Assembly (NCBI RefSeq): GCF_900142765.1
Contig: NZ_FRCB01000001.1
Location: forward strand, 62,001 to 126,000
Direction: 5' to 3'
From: Roseovarius litoreus
GTDB taxonomy: Bacteria; Pseudomonadota; Alphaproteobacteria; Rhodobacterales; Rhodobacteraceae
Length of the DNA stretch: 64,000 nt
Part shown: positions 8,144 to 17,045 of the stretch, piece after piece
Position numbering within the stretch: position 1 is the first letter of the stretch
How the letters are laid out: every line of letters starts with the position of its first letter
Notes under the pieces: generated by a model
What the model was told of the DNA's origin: nothing
The model's database searches: none
The model's input: the letters and a program-made list of their open reading frames with translations, nothing else
Translations under genes and position numbers: made by a program

Positions 8144-10663
8144 ATGCCAGTCGTTGTCGTCGAATCCCCGGCCAAGGCCAAGACAATCAACAAGTATCTG
8201 GGATCCGACTACACGGTTCTGGCGTCTTACGGTCACGTGCGCGACCTTCCTCCCAAGGACGGTTCGGTCGATCCCGAACATGATTTCGACATGAAATGGG
8301 AGATCGGCGTCGACTCCCGCAAGCATGTCAAGGCCATCGCCGACGCGCTCAAGGATGACGACACGCTGATCCTCGCGACCGACCCCGACCGCGAAGGCGA
8401 GGCAATCAGCTGGCACCTCGAAGAAGCCCTGCGCAAGCGCAAGGCCATCGGCAAGACCACCGCCGTCAGCCGCGTGGTGTTCAACGCGATCACCAAGACC
8501 GCCGTGACCGAGGCCATGAAAAACCCGCGCGAGATCGACGGTGATCTGGTCGAGGCCTATCTCGCTCGCCGCGCTCTGGATTACCTCGTGGGCTTCAACC
8601 TCAGCCCGGTGCTGTGGCGCAAGCTGCCCGGCGCCAGATCGGCGGGACGCGTGCAGTCGGTTTGCCTGCGCCTGATCGTCGAGCGTGAAATGGAGATCGA
8701 GGCCTTCAAGCCCCGCGAATACTGGTCGGTCAAGGCGCTGCTGTCCACGCCGCGCGGTCAGGATTTCGAGGCGCGGCTGACCTCGCTGGCGGGCAAGAAG
8801 CTCGACCGCTACGATATCGAGAACGCGACCCAGGCCGAAATGGCCGTGCAGGCGATCACCTCGCGCGATCTGACCGTTACCTCGGTCGAGGCCAAGCCCG
8901 CCTCGCGCAATCCCTCGCCGCCCTTCATGACATCGACCCTCCAGCAGGAAGCCAGCCGCAAGTTCGGCATGGGCGCGCGCCAGACCATGAGCGCCGCACA
9001 GCGCCTCTATGAGGCCGGCTACATCACCTATATGCGAACCGACGGGATCGACATGGCGCCCGAGGCGGTGCACGCCGCCCGCGACGCCATCAAGGAGCTT
9101 TATGGCGCCGAATACGTGCCCTCGAGCCCGCGCATGTACAAGAACAAGGCCAAGAACGCGCAGGAAGCGCATGAATGCATCCGCCCCACCGAGATGACGC
9201 GCGATGCTTCGGCCATCAAGACCACCGACGCCGATCAACGCAAGCTCTATGACCTGATCTGGAAACGCACGCTGGCCTGCCAGATGGAAAGCGCCCGTCT
9301 GGAACGCACCACCGTCGAGATCGGCAGCCGGGATGGTCAGGTCGGTCTGCGCGCCACCGGACAGGTCGTGCTGTTTGATGGTTTTCTCAAGATCTACGAG
9401 GAAGGCCGCGACGATCAGGCCGGGGATGACGACGACAATCGCCTGCCGCAGATCACCGAAGGCGACAAGACCGAAAAGCGCAGCGTCTCGCCCGAGCAGC
9501 ATTTCACCCAGCCCCCGCCCCGCTATACCGAGGCGACGCTGGTCAAGAAGATGGAAGAGCTGGGCATCGGCCGCCCCTCGACCTATGCCAGCATCGTGAC
9601 CACGATCCAGGACCGCGAATATGTCCGCAAGGACAAGAACCGCCTCATCCCCGAGGACAAGGGCCGCATCGTCACGATCTTCCTGCTCAATTTCTTCCGC
9701 AAATACGTGGGCTACGAGTTTACCGCCAATCTCGAGGACGAGCTGGACAAGGTCAGCGCCGGCGATCTGGACTACAAGCAGGTGCTCAACCGGTTCTGGC
9801 GCGATTTCTCGGCGGCGATCTCGGAAACTTCGGAATTGCGTATCACCGAGGTTCTGGATGTGCTGGACGAGGCGCTGGCGCCCCAACTGTATCCGCCGCG
9901 CGAGGATGGCAGCGATCCGCGCAGCTGCCCTGTCTGTGGCGAAGGCAGCCTGCATCTGAAGACGTCGCGTACCGGCGGCTTCGTTGGCTGTTCGCGTTAT
10001 CCCGAATGCCGATACACGCGCCCCATCGGCGGTGAGGGTGCAGAAGGCGGCGACCGGGTTCTGGGCGAGGATCAGGGCGACGAGATTTCGCTGCGCTCAG
10101 GCCGGTTCGGCCCCTATGTGCAACGCGGCGAGGCCACCGAGGAGAACAAGAAACCGCCGCGCGCCAGCCTGCCCAAAGGCTGGAGGCCGGATGACATGGA
10201 CCTGGAAAAGGCGCTGATGCTGCTGAACCTCCCGCGCGAGATCGGGCCGCACCCCGAAGACGGCGAGATGGTCGAGGCGGGTATCGGCCGCTACGGACCC
10301 TTCGTGAAGCATGGCAAGCTCTACGCCAATCTCAAGGATCCCGATGACGTGTTCACCATCGGCATGAACCGCGCCGTCGAGGAGCTGGCCAAGAAAGCCG
10401 CCTCGCGCGGACAGGGCCGCGCCGCGGCCAAGCCGATCAAGGAATTGGGGGAACATCCCGAAAGCGGTGGGGCCATCAACATCATGGACGGCCGCTATGG
10501 CCCCTATGTGAAATGGGAAAAGATCAACGCCACCCTGCCCAAGGGCACCGAGCCGCAGGATGTCACCCTCGACATGGCCCTGCAGCTGATCGCCGAGAAA
10601 TCCGCCAAAAGCGGCAAGGGCAAGAAAGCGCCCGCCCGCAAGAAGGCCGCCGCCAAGAAATAG
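8144..10663 (+). CDS. topA: DNA topoisomerase I
   Basis: Type IA topoisomerase that relaxes negative supercoils. The 839-aa product opens with the Toprim motif (MPVVVVESPAKAKTI), has the acidic DPDREGEA motif, the active-site tyrosine in TYMRTDG (about Tyr296), a Cys4 zinc finger (CPVCGEGSLHLK...CSRYPEC) and several C-terminal repeats of the FGPYV type. It ends in a Lys/Ala-rich tail (GKKAPARKKAAAKK) that probably aids DNA binding. Start at 8144 is fixed by an AAGGAG site at 8132-8137 and by the conserved first residues. It follows dprA by 155 bases. Confidence 0.97.
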   Translation: MPVVVVESPAKAKTINKYLGSDYTVLASYGHVRDLPPKDGSVDPEHDFDMKWEIGVDSRKHVKAIADALKDDDTLILATDPDREGEAISWHLEEALRKRKAIGKTTAVSRVVFNAITKTAVTEAMKNPREIDGDLVEAYLARRALDYLVGFNLSPVLWRKLPGARSAGRVQSVCLRLIVEREMEIEAFKPREYWSVKALLSTPRGQDFEARLTSLAGKKLDRYDIENATQAEMAVQAITSRDLTVTSVEAKPASRNPSPPFMTSTLQQEASRKFGMGARQTMSAAQRLYEAGYITYMRTDGIDMAPEAVHAARDAIKELYGAEYVPSSPRMYKNKAKNAQEAHECIRPTEMTRDASAIKTTDADQRKLYDLIWKRTLACQMESARLERTTVEIGSRDGQVGLRATGQVVLFDGFLKIYEEGRDDQAGDDDDNRLPQITEGDKTEKRSVSPEQHFTQPPPRYTEATLVKKMEELGIGRPSTYASIVTTIQDREYVRKDKNRLIPEDKGRIVTIFLLNFFRKYVGYEFTANLEDELDKVSAGDLDYKQVLNRFWRDFSAAISETSELRITEVLDVLDEALAPQLYPPREDGSDPRSCPVCGEGSLHLKTSRTGGFVGCSRYPECRYTRPIGGEGAEGGDRVLGEDQGDEISLRSGRFGPYVQRGEATEENKKPPRASLPKGWRPDDMDLEKALMLLNLPREIGPHPEDGEMVEAGIGRYGPFVKHGKLYANLKDPDDVFTIGMNRAVEELAKKAASRGQGRAAAKPIKELGEHPESGGAINIMDGRYGPYVKWEKINATLPKGTEPQDVTLDMALQLIAEKSAKSGKGKKAPARKKAAAKK

Positions 10664-10777
10664 GGCCTCCTACGTAGTAATCCCTAGAGCGCCTCGATGC
10701 GGCGGGCTGGTCGTTGACTTTGACCCGCCCCTGACCGCATACCGGGGCCAACACGGGTTTTCGAGGAGGACGTCCTG

Positions 10778-11473
10778 ATGAACAAGGTCTATGGCAGCGC
10801 AGCCGAAGCACTGGATGGTATTCTGCGTGACGACATGCTGATTGCGGCGGGCGGTTTCGGCCTGTGCGGCATTCCCGAACTGCTGCTGCAGGCGATCAAG
10901 GACAGCGGCGTCAAGAACCTGACCTTCGCGTCGAACAATGCGGGTGTGGACGATTTCGGCATCGGCATCCTGCTGCAGACCCGTCAGGTCAAGAAAATGC
11001 TCAGCTCTTATGTGGGTGAGAACGACACCTTCATGCAGCAATACCTGTCCGGTGAACTGGAGCTGGAATTCAACCCGCAAGGCACGCTCGCCGAGCGGAT
11101 GCGCGCCGGCGGCGCGGGCATTCCGGGCTTCTACACCAAGACCGGCGTCGGCACGCAAATCGCCGAAGGCAAGGAACACAAGGAGTTCGACGGCGAGACC
11201 TATATTCTCGAACGCGGCATCTTTGCGGATCTGTCGATCGTCAAGGCATGGAAGGCCGACACCACGGGCAATGCGATTTTCCGCAAGACCTCGCGCAATT
11301 TCAATCCGCCGGCGGCGATGTGCGGCAAGATCTGCGTGATGGAAGTGGAAGAGATCGTCGAGCCGGGAACGCTGGACCCCGATCACATCCACCTGCCCGG
11401 CATCTATGTTCACCGCCTGATCGAAGGCAAGCACGAGAAACGCATCGAGAAGCGCACGACGCGCGCGGCCTGA
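10778..11473 (+). CDS. scoA: 3-oxoacid CoA-transferase subunit A
   Basis: Alpha subunit of succinyl-CoA:3-ketoacid CoA-transferase, which activates acetoacetate by moving CoA from succinyl-CoA, in ketone-body or polyhydroxybutyrate use. The 231-aa product carries the family glycine-rich signature GGFGLCGIPELL near residue 26 and AERMRAGGAGIPGFYTKTGVGT in the middle. A GAGGAGG ribosome site precedes the ATG. The partner subunit (scoB) is not adjacent: two unrelated genes lie between. In most genomes the two subunits are consecutive or fused. Confidence 0.95.
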   Translation: MNKVYGSAAEALDGILRDDMLIAAGGFGLCGIPELLLQAIKDSGVKNLTFASNNAGVDDFGIGILLQTRQVKKMLSSYVGENDTFMQQYLSGELELEFNPQGTLAERMRAGGAGIPGFYTKTGVGTQIAEGKEHKEFDGETYILERGIFADLSIVKAWKADTTGNAIFRKTSRNFNPPAAMCGKICVMEVEEIVEPGTLDPDHIHLPGIYVHRLIEGKHEKRIEKRTTRAA

Positions 11474-11487
11474 GCCGGGACCGTGGG

Positions 11488-12540
11488 ATGATATCGCCCT
11501 ATCAAAACCTTGAGGACCGGGCATTCTGGCGGGCCAGCGTCGGGCGCGATGACGATGCCGCTTTGGCCCAGCTTTGGTCACCCAAGCTGGGGATGGACCG
11601 TGCGACGCCGCTGATGACCGCCGGAAGCTGCTTTGCACAGCATCTCCACCGCGCGCTGTTGCGTGGCGGATGGGCCGTGCTGCAGGGCGAAGACATGTCG
11701 ACCCATCTGCCGAACCGTTTGTGCCACAGATACGGATACAACCTGTTTTCCGCGCGCTATGGCAATGTCTACACCGCGCGCCAATTCCGCCAATTGGTCG
11801 AGCATGCCTTGTCGGACGGGCCGCCTCCAACGCTGATCTGGGAGAAGGACAACCGGTATTTCGACGCCCTTCGGCCCGCAGTCGAACCCGAGGGGCTGGA
11901 AACACCGGAGCAGGTCAGACAGGCCCGCGCCGAGCATATGCGCGCCCTGCGCGAGGTTCTGGAGCAGGCCGCATGCATCGTGCTGACGCTTGGCCTGACG
12001 GAGTGCTGGATCGACCGGGAGACCGGGCTTGCACTGCCCACCGCGCCGGGAACGATCGCGGGACGCCATGATCCAGAGCGCGTGTTTTTGCATAATTTCA
12101 CCCATGCCGAGGTGATCGAAGATCTGCGTGCAACGCGCGACCTCTTGGCCGCACATGGCCTGCAGGCCCGGTTCCTGCTGACGGTCTCGCCGGTGCCGCT
12201 GGTCGCAACGGCCAGCGGTGGGCATGTCGGACCGGCCTCGTGCTATTCCAAATCCGTCCTGCGCGCGGCCTGTGGCGAATTATGCATGAACGACGGAGAT
12301 TTCGATTATTTCCCCGCCTATGAGATCATCACCACCGCAATCGCGGGCGGGCCGTATTTCGACGAACATGGCCGCCAGCCCACCGAGAAGGGCGTGCAAC
12401 TTGTGCTCAAAGCCTTCGGGCTTGCCTTGGGCGATGACGCGGGCGGACCCCTGCAAGAGGCCTCCCCGCCCCTCTCGAGCATCGCGAGCGACGAAGAGAC
12501 CATCTGCGAAGAGATCCTGCTCGAGGCATTCCGGAAATGA
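11488..12540 (+). CDS. GSCFA domain-containing protein
   Basis: The 350-aa product contains the name-giving motif TAGSCFAQHLHRAL (Gly46-Ser47-Cys48-Phe49-Ala50), then LVLTLGLTECWID-like and TVSPVPLV blocks that characterise the GSCFA family, relatives of SGNH esterases/acyltransferases often found near surface-polysaccharide genes. There is no signal peptide, so it looks cytoplasmic. The start at 11488 is 14 bases after scoA, and the end overlaps the next gene by ATGA. Substrate unknown. Its insertion between scoA and scoB is unusual. Confidence 0.85.
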   Translation: MISPYQNLEDRAFWRASVGRDDDAALAQLWSPKLGMDRATPLMTAGSCFAQHLHRALLRGGWAVLQGEDMSTHLPNRLCHRYGYNLFSARYGNVYTARQFRQLVEHALSDGPPPTLIWEKDNRYFDALRPAVEPEGLETPEQVRQARAEHMRALREVLEQAACIVLTLGLTECWIDRETGLALPTAPGTIAGRHDPERVFLHNFTHAEVIEDLRATRDLLAAHGLQARFLLTVSPVPLVATASGGHVGPASCYSKSVLRAACGELCMNDGDFDYFPAYEIITTAIAGGPYFDEHGRQPTEKGVQLVLKAFGLALGDDAGGPLQEASPPLSSIASDEETICEEILLEAFRK

Positions 12541-13331
12541 TGCGCGTGGCGATCATAGGAAATTCCCATGTCGGCGCCTATCTGCAGGCCCAAGCCGCGA
12601 TCGAGGCGGCTTTTCCCACGGTGGAACTGTCGTTTTTCGCGCTGCCGCGCCACAGCTTTTCGTCCTGTTCGCTTGATGACGACGGGGTGCTCAGCGCGCA
12701 AGAGCGTCCGGCAGGTGGGCTGCCGGACCGGATCGACCTGAGCAAAATGGATCATATCCTGATGGTCGGGCAAGGCTTCGGGCGCGAAGGGCTGGACAGT
12801 CTGGTGCAGGATTTCGACGTTCTGGGTCTTGCCCCACAGGGGCACGCGCGCAGCGTGTCGCTGCCGCTGGTGTCGGAATACACGAATTTCCGTGTCGAGC
12901 GCTATTGCCGCAAGCTGGCGCGTTTTCTGCATGAAGATCCGCGCTGTGTCGTGGCGCCCAGACCTTTTCCCACGCTGGACATGCCTCGATGGGCCCGCGA
13001 ACAGGGCGGCTGGCTGGATCATCCCGACGCCGAGCGACTGACCGCAATCTGGCTGGATGCCGTGATTTGGCATATGTCGCGGCTGAAATACGGGCTGATG
13101 CCGCAACCCGCCTCACTTGTCGCAGCGCCCGGGCGCAGTCCGGCCGCTTACGCGCGCGCGGCAGCCCTGCCCGAGGGACAAACACCGACAGCGGCGGATT
13201 TCACCCATATGAACGCCGATTACGGCTTCGAGCATTTCAGCGCCTATGCGCAACACTGGCTGGGCCTTGCGCCGCAAAGCCGGAACACCTCACCTTCAAA
13301 GGAGCACCACAATGGCTTGGGACCGCAATGA
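12537..13331 (+). CDS. SGNH-like protein coupled to the GSCFA gene
   Basis: The 264-aa product begins [19 protein letters not shown], where IIGNSH (Gly8, Asn9, Ser10) resembles block I of SGNH hydrolases (GDS-like with Asn for Asp). A C-terminal [20 protein letters not shown] could supply the catalytic Asp-x-x-His-type block. I do not recognise a named family. The start ATG overlaps the stop of the GSCFA gene (ATGA) and the end overlaps the scoB start by 20 bases, so the three are translationally linked. It is probably a cytoplasmic esterase or transferase working with the GSCFA protein (inference). Confidence 0.7.
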   Translation: MMRVAIIGNSHVGAYLQAQAAIEAAFPTVELSFFALPRHSFSSCSLDDDGVLSAQERPAGGLPDRIDLSKMDHILMVGQGFGREGLDSLVQDFDVLGLAPQGHARSVSLPLVSEYTNFRVERYCRKLARFLHEDPRCVVAPRPFPTLDMPRWAREQGGWLDHPDAERLTAIWLDAVIWHMSRLKYGLMPQPASLVAAPGRSPAAYARAAALPEGQTPTAADFTHMNADYGFEHFSAYAQHWLGLAPQSRNTSPSKEHHNGLGPQ

Positions 13332-13938
13332 AATGGCCGCCCGCGCGGCGCAGGAACTGCAAGACGGCACCTATGTGAACCTCGGGATCGGCATTCCGAC
13401 GCTTGTTCCGAACTTCATTCCCGAAGGCGTGCATGTGACGCTTCAGTCCGAAAACGGGATGCTGGGCATGGGCCCTTTTCCGACCGAGGACGAGGTCGAC
13501 CCCGATCTGATCAATGCCGGCAAGCAGACAATCACCGAATTGCCGCACACATCCTATTTCGACAGCGCCACCAGTTTCGGCATGATCCGTGGCGGCAAGA
13601 TCGCCATGGCGATCCTCGGCGCGATGGAAGTGGCCGAAAACGGTGATCTGGCGAACTGGATGATCCCCGGCAAGCTGGTCAAGGGCATGGGCGGCGCCAT
13701 GGACCTCGTCGCGGGCGTCGGCCGCGTGGTTGTGGTCATGGACCACACCAACAAGCATGGTGAAAGCAAGGTGTTGAAAGCATGCACCCTGCCGCTCACC
13801 GGAACCGGGGTGGTCAACCGCATCATCACCAATCTCGGCGTGCTGGACGTGGTCGAGGGTGGTCTGAAGATCGTCGAATGCGCGCCGGGCGTGACCGAGG
13901 ACGAGTTGCGCGCCGCCACCGAAGCGACCATCGTCTGA
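13312..13938 (+). CDS. scoB: 3-oxoacid CoA-transferase subunit B
   Basis: Beta subunit of the CoA-transferase whose alpha subunit is encoded at 10778-11473. The 208-aa product has the catalytic glutamate in [10 protein letters not shown] (Glu47), which forms the glutamyl-CoA thioester, and the [15 protein letters not shown] motif. A well placed AAAGGAG site precedes the ATG at 13312, inside the end of the upstream SGNH-like gene. The ribosome site and intact motifs argue that the enzyme is functional despite the separation of its subunits. Confidence 0.95.
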   Translation: MAWDRNEMAARAAQELQDGTYVNLGIGIPTLVPNFIPEGVHVTLQSENGMLGMGPFPTEDEVDPDLINAGKQTITELPHTSYFDSATSFGMIRGGKIAMAILGAMEVAENGDLANWMIPGKLVKGMGGAMDLVAGVGRVVVVMDHTNKHGESKVLKACTLPLTGTGVVNRIITNLGVLDVVEGGLKIVECAPGVTEDELRAATEATIV

Positions 13939-13965
13939 CAGTTTGGCGGCGCTGGCCTTGCGCGA

Positions 13966-14784
13966 TCAGTTCAGCGCAAGGTCCAGCGCGCAACCATCGC
14001 TGATAAGCTCGGGGCTGGTCTTGCACAGGGCTCTGGCCACCTCGAATGCGGCCAGGACTTTGGGCACGTAATCACGGGTTTCGGCGAAGGGAGGAACGCC
14101 GTTGTGTTTCTTGACGGCGTTTTCGCCGGCGTTATAGCCGGCAAGAGCCAGCACCGCGTCGCCCTGAAATTCCGTCAAAAGCCAATCGAGATAGGCGACA
14201 CCGCCACGGATGTTCTCGGCCTGAGAAAGACTGTCGGTCACACCGAAGCGCCGGGCCGTGTCGGGCATCAGCTGCATCAGGCCCTGCGCGCCTTTCGGGC
14301 TTTCCGCGGTCGGCTTGCCGCCGGACTCTACCGCGATGACCGCCAGAACCAGTGCCGGTGACACCTGTGTTCCGATCGTGGCACGCAGAACATGCGGCCC
14401 TTGGGCTGCCGCGATATCCTGCACCGTCTGCAGGCGCGGCCCGGAGACCGAAGCGCCCCCCGGCCCGTCTGACAGCATGACGAAGGCATCGCGCAGCCGG
14501 GCCACGCCATCCACGCCGATCTCGGGCGAGACCTTGTCCCAGAACCAGCCATACCGAGACACAGGCGGTGCAGCACCGTCATCGGAGGGTGCGGTCTGAT
14601 CGAGGGCGGCGGCGGGCGCTTCGGGCTGAGGTTCGATCTGCACGGTGATGCGTCTCGCTGTGTCCGGCGACGGCGGCTTGCCCATCTTGAAGGTGAAGTC
14701 GGGGAATGGCGGCGGATCGCCGGCATGGGACAGGCCCGGCAACCAAAGGGCAAAGCCCAAGGCGACGATTCCAACACATTTCAT
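13966..14784 (-). CDS. Secreted lytic transglycosylase (SLT domain)
   Basis: Peptidoglycan-cleaving enzyme of the soluble lytic transglycosylase family. The 272-aa product has a signal peptide (MKCVGIVALGFALWLPGLSHA), a proline-rich linker, then a C-terminal SLT domain with catalytic Glu153 in AVIAVESGGKP, followed by GAQGLMQLMPDTA and the GYNAGENAVKKH block. It acts in the periplasm. It is convergent with scoB (27 bases apart) and divergent from the pilus locus at 15139; a role in opening the wall for the tad secretin is possible, as transglycosylases serve other secretion systems, but that is inference. Confidence 0.9.
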   Translation of the reverse strand: MKCVGIVALGFALWLPGLSHAGDPPPFPDFTFKMGKPPSPDTARRITVQIEPQPEAPAAALDQTAPSDDGAAPPVSRYGWFWDKVSPEIGVDGVARLRDAFVMLSDGPGGASVSGPRLQTVQDIAAAQGPHVLRATIGTQVSPALVLAVIAVESGGKPTAESPKGAQGLMQLMPDTARRFGVTDSLSQAENIRGGVAYLDWLLTEFQGDAVLALAGYNAGENAVKKHNGVPPFAETRDYVPKVLAAFEVARALCKTSPELISDGCALDLALN

Positions 14785-15138
14785 GATTTCGATCTGCTCT
14801 GAATGTTCTGTTTCGCGCAGTATCGCAAAAGAATGGGTGATTTTCCATAATTGTGTGATTTACGGAAACGGCGCACCGGACGCAGAGGTGCAAAAGCCGT
14901 AAAATTCACGCCAAAATTCCAAGAAACAGATAAAATTTTCCTTCCAAATCAGACCATTAAACGCCAAAGCCCAAAAAACTCCGGCGGTCTCGAAAAACGT
15001 TCTAATCGCGCCAAATTCCTGCCTGAATTGATGGGCTTTATAGCGTCATACCGCAAGAGTGATGGGCCAAAGAGAGAGGCGGCCCGGACATGCTCAAACG
15101 GTTAAACCTGAGACAGTGATCCTATGGAGGGACCAACA
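14785..15138. promoter_or_regulatory. AT-rich upstream region of the tad/Flp pilus locus
   Basis: 354 bases between the divergent transglycosylase and first pilin genes, markedly more AT-rich than the surroundings. No gene is convincing. It should hold the promoters of both genes; TTTATAGC near 15038 is a possible -10 region for the pilin. TTAA half-sites near 14957 and 15104 do not form a full CtrA box. A GGAGG ribosome site (15126-15130) sits before the pilin ATG. Confidence 0.5.
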
Positions 15139-15375
15139 ATGAATAAGTTCATCAAGCAATTCCTGAAAGAAGAAGACGGCGCCGTGACAGTTGACTGGGT
15201 CGTTCTGACCGCAGCAGTCGTGGGCCTTGGCGTGGCCGGTGTGGCAACCGTCAAAGGCGGCGTTGATGGCCTGGCCGGCAGCGTGAGCACCGAACTGAGC
15301 GGCGCCAACGTGGTCAGCCTCGGCACCCTGGGTCAGTCGACCGGCACCGGCGGCGGCGGTGGCGGCGAAGAATAA
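15139..15375 (+). CDS. flp: Flp-type pilin 1
   Basis: Small pilin of the Flp/type IVb class. The 78-aa precursor has a short charged leader (MNKFIKQFLKEEDG), then AVTVDW and a hydrophobic helix (VVLTAAVVGLGVAGVATV), and ends with a glycine-rich acidic tail (GTGGGGGGEE). The predicted processing site is after the Gly of EEDG; positions 5 and 6 of the mature protein are Asp-Trp rather than the usual Glu-Tyr. GGAGG precedes the ATG with good spacing. A strong terminator follows, so this gene may be expressed at high level alone. Confidence 0.88.
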   Translation: MNKFIKQFLKEEDGAVTVDWVVLTAAVVGLGVAGVATVKGGVDGLAGSVSTELSGANVVSLGTLGQSTGTGGGGGGEE

Positions 15376-15410
15376 GACATTCGCTCGAGCGACTATCGGA
15401 TGACACAAAA

Positions 15411-15446
15411 TCTGGCCGCAAGACCGCTTTGCGGCCAGATTTTTTT
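15411..15446 (+). terminator. Strong intrinsic terminator after pilin 1
   Basis: A 10-bp perfect stem (TCTGGCCGCA at 15411-15420 with TGCGGCCAGA at 15430-15439), 9-base loop and a run of seven T. This is a textbook Rho-independent terminator. It isolates pilin 1 from pilin 2 and the assembly genes, allowing excess pilin mRNA. Confidence 0.9.
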
Positions 15447-15542
15447 GGGGGCGGCGATCCTGTTTGCCTCACGCCGCAAGACACAAGAACGAGCAGGCAT
15501 ACAGCGCAGCGACGCAGTCGCACCAAGAAAAAGGAATGCGCC

Positions 15543-15737
15543 ATGAACGAGTATCTGAAGACATTCATCTGTAACGAGGACGGCGCGGTAACGGTTGACT
15601 GGGTCGTCATCACCGCGGCTGTCGTGGGCCTTGGCGTCGGTGTCGTAACCACCCTGCTGGCGGCGAACAATTCCATAGGCAACAGGGTCGCAAGCACGAT
15701 GAATGCCGCGGAAATCCAGAGCCTCAATCTGGAGTGA
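15543..15737 (+). CDS. Flp-type pilin 2
   Basis: Second small pilin (64 aa): leader MNEYLKTFICNEDG, then AVTVDWVVITAAVVGLGVGV and a short polar tail. It shares the EDG-AVTVDW block and hydrophobic helix with pilin 1 but differs in the leader and lacks the glycine tail; the leader contains a Cys. The two look like paralogues after duplication. It begins 97 bases after the terminator and so needs its own promoter. Which of the two is the major pilin cannot be decided from sequence. Confidence 0.85.
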   Translation: MNEYLKTFICNEDGAVTVDWVVITAAVVGLGVGVVTTLLAANNSIGNRVASTMNAAEIQSLNLE

Positions 15738-15971
15738 TCGACATCACGGGCGACAAGACCCCGGCAAAAGCAAAGGGCTGATGCAGGGTTGCGTCGGCCT
15801 TTTCCGTGTCGAGGGTCTGTCACACGCGACTGCAACACATCCGAGCGTTGTGCATGATCCAGAAACGATCACCGGCTTTCCCTCATTTCGCCACAATAAA
15901 CCGCCAGATTGCGATGGATTGACGGGCGATCGGATCGCTCCGGCACATAGGAATTATCGAGAGGACGGACC

Positions 15972-16844
15972 ATGAGATTGGTATTTGGACTGGTGCTTGT
16001 CCTGGGTCTGGGTCTGGCGGGCTTCGCCGTTTACATGGCCAAGAGCTATATCCAGGGATATCAGAACCAGCTTGCGCTGGAACGGGCACAACGCGCGCCT
16101 CAGATCGAAACCGTCGAGGTTTTGGTCGCGAAGACACCACTGAAATACGGGCAAAAGCTGAAGCCTGACGCGGTGCGTCTGGTGAAATTCCCCAAAGACG
16201 CTCTTCCCGAGGGCGTGTTCACGACGATGGACGCGCTGTTTCCCAAGGGTGAGCAGGAGCCGCGCGCTGTGCGCCGCGCCATGGAAGTCAACGAGGCGAT
16301 CATGGCGGTCAAGGTTACCGCACCGGGCGAGGATGCGGGCATTTCGTCCCAGTTGGCGCAAGGCATGCGCGCCTTCGCAATCAAGGTCGACGTGGCCAGC
16401 GGAGTGTCCGGCTTTCTGCGCCCGGGCGACCGGGTCGATGTCTATTGGACAGGCCAGGTGCGCGGCGGCAGCGACGTGCGGACCGAGGGTAATTCGATGG
16501 GCGATGTCACGAAACTCATCGAAACCGGCGTTCAGCTGATTGCCGTAGATCAGATCTCGGATGAGAACACCACTCAGGCGATCATTGCCCGCACCGTCAC
16601 GGTCGCGGCCAGACCACAGCAGGTCGCCGCCCTGGCACAGGCCCAGGCGACTGGCCGCTTGTCACTGTCGCTGGTCGGCACGGACGAGGAATCCGTGGCC
16701 GAAGTGATCGAGGTCGACCAGAACCGCCTGTTGGGTCTATCGCGGGTCGAAGCGGCCCCGGCACCGCAACGCCAGGAGGTGTGCACCATCCGGACACGCC
16801 GCGGTGCGGAAGTGATCGTCAGCCAGATCCCCTGCACGAACTGA
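15972..16844 (+). CDS. cpaB: Flp pilus assembly protein CpaB/RcpC
   Basis: Periplasmic/inner-membrane assembly factor thought to support the secretin and bind peptidoglycan. The 290-aa product has an N-terminal anchor (MRLVFGLVLVLGLGLAGFAVYM), then a SAF domain (about residues 40-110, LVAKTPLKYGQKLKPDAVRLV) and a conserved RcpC/CpaB region (GFLRPGDRVDVYW). First assembly gene after the pilins, 234 bases downstream of pilin 2. A hairpin with T-tail follows it (16868-16896). Confidence 0.95.
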   Translation: MRLVFGLVLVLGLGLAGFAVYMAKSYIQGYQNQLALERAQRAPQIETVEVLVAKTPLKYGQKLKPDAVRLVKFPKDALPEGVFTTMDALFPKGEQEPRAVRRAMEVNEAIMAVKVTAPGEDAGISSQLAQGMRAFAIKVDVASGVSGFLRPGDRVDVYWTGQVRGGSDVRTEGNSMGDVTKLIETGVQLIAVDQISDENTTQAIIARTVTVAARPQQVAALAQAQATGRLSLSLVGTDEESVAEVIEVDQNRLLGLSRVEAAPAPQRQEVCTIRTRRGAEVIVSQIPCTN

Positions 16845-16867
16845 CGGCCAGACAGTCAAGACATCAT

Positions 16868-16896
16868 CGGGCGCCCGGGTTACGGGCGCCCGTTTT
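16868..16896 (+). terminator. Intrinsic terminator between cpaB and cpaC
   Basis: A 10-bp perfect stem (CGGGCGCCCG at 16868-16877 and 16883-16892), 5-base loop and TTTT. It lies inside the pilus operon and should cause partial termination, or mark a separate promoter for cpaC in the AT-rich stretch that follows. Confidence 0.75.
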
Positions 16897-16920
16897 GGTG
16901 GGTGGCTGTTTTTGCGCCAC

Positions 16921-16967
16921 ATTCTTGGGAAAATTCGACAAAAAGTCGTTGATTCTTGAAAATTCGA
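16921..16967 (+). repeat. Two direct repeats before the secretin gene
   Basis: ATTCTTG-GG-AAAATTCGA (16921-16938) and ATTCTTG-AAAATTCGA (16952-16967) are near-identical, with their common GAAAATTCGA cores 29 bases apart, about three helical turns, on one face of the DNA. Located between the terminator and the cpaC start; could be an operator for the pilus assembly genes. Confidence 0.55.
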
Positions 16968-17045
16968 AAGAAGTACCGCAGAGTAACAACCAAACCGGGC
17001 GACCAAAGACCCGACCAATGAGGCGTGATCGGAAAGGCAGGTCAC

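Noticed and set aside
8051..9955. Open frame of 634 codons antisense to topA
   Set aside because: His/Leu/Gly-rich translation with no family resemblance; topA is clearly the real gene.
14957..15106. CtrA-like half-sites (TTAAAC) before the first pilin
   Set aside because: Two half-sites are about 147 bases apart, far from the seven-base spacing of a full CtrA box.
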